Below are positions 5,213 to 7,155 of a DNA stretch of 7,155 bases, piece by piece. The position numbers were made by a program, and so were the translations under genes. Numbering within the stretch: position 1 is the first letter of the stretch; each line of letters opens with the position of its first letter. Source of the DNA: Paracoccaceae bacterium (GTDB taxonomy: Bacteria; Pseudomonadota; Alphaproteobacteria; Rhodobacterales; Rhodobacteraceae); contig NVUP01000007.1 in NCBI GenBank assembly GCA_002401945.1, positions 23,724 to 30,878 on the forward strand, given 5' to 3'. The notes under the pieces were generated by a model that saw only the letters and a program-made list of their open reading frames with translations, ran no database searches and had not been told where the DNA came from.

Positions 5213-6892
5213 GTGAGCCGCGAAAACCCCCTGACAGATACCGGAGAAAAAGCCATCACTAGCGAATGCCTTCTGTTTTCCTCTGACAGGCCGCTGCCAG
5301 ATCATACGCTGCATGGGTTTGCCTATGCCGACGGTGACATGATCTGTGGCCCTTTTGGATATACCAAATTCAAGGCGCACCGTGGCAAGCGGATCACACC
5401 CGGTCAGGATGGCTCGTATATTGTGGTCAACCGAAGTGGCAACCGCACCACCATTGGCACCGATTTCAGCGGCTATTCCACCCTGTATCTGTATCAAAGC
5501 GGCGCACATTGGGCGCTGTCCAATTCCTTTTTGACGCTGGCACGGCATGCCCATCGCGGACCGGGCGACGTCACCTCTGATCGCCTCAGTCTTCACAGCC
5601 ACAACATCAGTAAATCACTGGGATTTCAGACATCCCTAATGTCGATGGGCATCAAGGAAATCCAACTGGTGCCCGCCGGGATACAAGTTGTCATTCACCA
5701 TAGCCAAGAGGGCGACACCGCCACCACCGAACCCATTTGGAGCCAAAAGCCGGTCTTTGAAGACGCCACCCGTTATCAAACGACACTGAGACGGTTCCTG
5801 ACCACGGCGGCAAGCCGGATGTGCACCTTGCTGCTGTCGGACGCGGATATCACCTGTGACATCACCGGAGGACGCGATTCCCGAGCCGTTCTGGCGATCA
5901 TGCTGTTTGCGGCGCGCCTTTTGGGCATATCTCTGAACCAGCGCGTTCACTTCAACTCGCGCAAAAACGCGCCCAATGATTTTGAGATTGCCAGCCGATT
6001 GTGTCGCTCGGTTGAGATCACCCTGAACCGTCCCTCGATGGAGGCAATAGCCAAGCGGGGCATCCAAGGCGATCACGGATACACCATCTGGAAGCAGCAG
6101 CACCTGGGCGCCCACCATCAGATCATGTTTCCGCTTGTGCACCGCGACTCGACCCATTTCTGGCTCAGCGGCAATGGCGGGGAAAGCCACCGGTACCGGC
6201 ATTCCTTTGGCCCCTCGCCTGATGTCGCACATTATTTTCGAAGCGTCACCAAGGGATTTCCCTGCGACAGAACCCGCAATTTGTTTCTCGCACGCCTGCT
6301 AGAGGATCTCGAAACGCAACGGCAATATGCCTATTCCACGAGCGACGATCTGATGTTGCTGTACCGAAGTTACCGCGACCGAATGCACCATGGTCGGCGC
6401 TCCAGGATGTTCAATGCCATCACGCCGCTGTCCAGCAAACTGCTGCGCCAGGCCTCGGATCACTGCACGAAAGAGAGCTGGGAAAATGGTCTGGTTCTTG
6501 CGGATATCATCGCCAATATGGCGCCGGATCTGTTGCAGACCCCGTTCGAAAAACCTTACCCCGGCTACGATCTTGGCTCGCTTATCTTTCGCCAGTTGTT
6601 TTCCAATCTGGCCGAGGACGTCGATACATCCGGCGAACTGTTCCGTGATCCGGCATATGCGCCCACAAAACCCGAGGATAACTCCCGCAGTTCAATGGAT
6701 GCCATCCAAGAGGATTTCGACGTAGCCATTGGTGCCGCCCAAAAGTTGGGCATTTATTCCGATGCGTTTCTTGCCAATGCACAACAGGTGATGCGTCAAG
6801 CGGCTCAGGACAGCTCACTCAATCCGCGGCTCTTTGGGCCACAGATTTCTCACATTCTGCTGGGTGCCGAACTGTCCCAGCTGTGGCGGTAG
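5213..6892 (+). CDS. Asparagine-synthase-like protein with degenerate amidotransferase-like N-terminus
   Basis: About 559 residues if the GTG at 5213 is used. The N-terminal half resembles a class II glutamine amidotransferase fold: TIGTDFSGYSTLYLYQSG (residues 80-97) is like the 'tDr.G..pLyy' strand of asparagine synthetases, then WALSNSFLTLARH and IKEIQLVPAG. The family's N-terminal catalytic Cys2 is absent, so glutamine hydrolysis is unlikely. The C-terminal half has the PP-loop ATP-pyrophosphatase signature as TGGRDSR (218-224; usual form SGGxDS), FWLSGNGGES (316-325; family GxGxE) and ITPLSSKLLRQA (403-414; family 'PFLD..lv'). It may adenylate a carboxylate, with ammonia or an amine as acceptor, but the substrate is unknown. 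The frame is open back to an ATG at 5084, but those 43 extra residues are Arg/Pro/Gln-rich, lie in promoter-like DNA and have no ribosome-binding site; GTG at 5213 also lacks a strong one. It stands alone, opposite in strand to its neighbours. Confidence 0.75.
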   Translation: MSRENPLTDTGEKAITSECLLFSSDRPLPDHTLHGFAYADGDMICGPFGYTKFKAHRGKRITPGQDGSYIVVNRSGNRTTIGTDFSGYSTLYLYQSGAHWALSNSFLTLARHAHRGPGDVTSDRLSLHSHNISKSLGFQTSLMSMGIKEIQLVPAGIQVVIHHSQEGDTATTEPIWSQKPVFEDATRYQTTLRRFLTTAASRMCTLLLSDADITCDITGGRDSRAVLAIMLFAARLLGISLNQRVHFNSRKNAPNDFEIASRLCRSVEITLNRPSMEAIAKRGIQGDHGYTIWKQQHLGAHHQIMFPLVHRDSTHFWLSGNGGESHRYRHSFGPSPDVAHYFRSVTKGFPCDRTRNLFLARLLEDLETQRQYAYSTSDDLMLLYRSYRDRMHHGRRSRMFNAITPLSSKLLRQASDHCTKESWENGLVLADIIANMAPDLLQTPFEKPYPGYDLGSLIFRQLFSNLAEDVDTSGELFRDPAYAPTKPEDNSRSSMDAIQEDFDVAIGAAQKLGIYSDAFLANAQQVMRQAAQDSSLNPRLFGPQISHILLGAELSQLWR

Positions 6893-6945
6893 CTGCGGCC
6901 ATCATGATCTATCCTGAAGGCAATGGTGACCCAAATGACTGAGGT

Positions 6946-6972
6946 CCGCGCCTTCCCCAGGTCAGGCGCGGC
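6946..6972 (+). repeat. Shortened palindromic repeat, copy C
   Basis: CCGCGCCT (6946-6953) pairs perfectly with AGGCGCGG (6964-6971) around a ten-base loop. The right side, AGGTCAGGCGCGGC (6959-6972), matches the right arm of copy B exactly, and CGCGCCTTCCC matches either its left arm end or its core. It looks like copy B after an internal deletion between the two GCGCCT words of the full element, plus loss of a few G. It lies between the asparagine-synthase-like gene and the rplT terminator. Confidence 0.6.
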
Positions 6973-6990
6973 GGTGCCGGACAACGATAA

Positions 6991-7022
6991 ACAAAAAAGG
7001 CCGCCCCAGATGGAGCGGCCTT
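6991..7022 (-). terminator. Rho-independent terminator of rplT
   Basis: On the minus strand, AAGGCCGCTCC pairs with GGGGCGGCCTT (7012-7022 with 6997-7007) around a four-base loop: eleven pairs with one U-G. TTTT, then G and TTT follow. It begins 27 bp past the rplT stop codon. This is a strong intrinsic terminator in the rplT direction. On the plus strand the stem is interrupted and no T-tract follows, so it is not clearly bidirectional. Confidence 0.88.
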
Positions 7023-7048
7023 AAATCTGTCAGTGTGCAACGGGTGCT

Positions 7049-7155
7049 TTAGGCAGCCAGAGCAGACTGTGCCTGGCGCACGATGGCACCAAATGCTTCG
7101 GGCTCGTGAACGGCCAGGTCAGCCAGAACCTTACGGTCGACTTCGATGCCAGCCA
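7049..7155 (-). CDS. rplT: 50S ribosomal protein L20, C-terminal part (5' truncated by window)
   Basis: The minus strand gives the last 35 residues of ribosomal protein bL20, ending in TAA at 7049-7051. The visible peptide [20 protein letters not shown] and the tail [14 protein letters not shown] match the family's 'gi.[10 protein letters not shown]..dp.aF..lv..a' C-terminus. L20 binds 23S rRNA and is needed early in 50S subunit assembly. The start and the RNA-binding N-terminal region lie beyond the window. In many bacteria rpmI-rplT is followed directly by pheS and pheT. Here the order is kept, but an opposite-strand gene is interposed, and a strong terminator closes the rplT transcript. 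Confidence 0.95.
   Translation of the reverse strand, partial: AGIEVDRKVLADLAVHEPEAFGAIVRQAQSALAA

Noticed and set aside
1..7155. CRISPR array, tRNA or rRNA genes, transposase genes
   Set aside because: No regularly spaced direct repeats, no cloverleaf or rRNA sequence and no transposase-like protein were seen on either strand.

Overview
The window looks like a chromosomal segment from an alphaproteobacterium, most likely a marine Rhodobacteraceae/Roseobacter-type bacterium. I infer this from the protein style of PheT, PheS and L20, the coding G+C near 60%, and the familiar rplT-pheS-pheT order. No species can be named from the sequence alone.

Layout, left to right: (1) the 3' end of a LysR-type regulator gene (+), cut by the window edge. 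(2) A convergent intergenic gap with palindromic repeat copy A. (3) pheT (-), the complete phenylalanyl-tRNA synthetase beta chain. (4) A 269-bp gap holding a GC-rich element (3075-3179) that folds on paper into a three-way-junction RNA on the + strand. (5) An AT-rich orphan gene (-) for a small single-pass membrane protein. (6) A 250-bp gap with a putative promoter, repeat copy B and an intrinsic terminator for pheS. (7) pheS (-), the complete alpha chain. (8) A 231-bp divergent gap. (9) A gene (+) for an asparagine-synthase-like protein with a degenerate class II amidotransferase-like N-terminus. (10) A gap with a shortened repeat copy C and the rplT terminator. (11) The 3' end of rplT (-), cut by the right edge.

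Functionally the core is translation: L20 for the 50S subunit, and PheS plus PheT, which together form the alpha2beta2 enzyme that charges tRNA-Phe. The usual tight rplT-pheS-pheT cluster has been opened in two places. One gap received the opposite-strand asparagine-synthase-like gene, the other the AT-rich membrane-protein gene. rplT and pheS each have their own terminator, so pheS and pheT are probably separate transcription units here.

The most unusual content is non-coding. There is a palindromic repeat family (two full copies in inverted orientation, 63 of 64 positions identical by eye, plus one internally deleted copy). There is also the separate 105-nt structured element, whose end supplies two of the three bases of the orphan gene's stop codon. 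I recognise neither element as a named family, and whether they are genome-wide repeats cannot be judged from one window.
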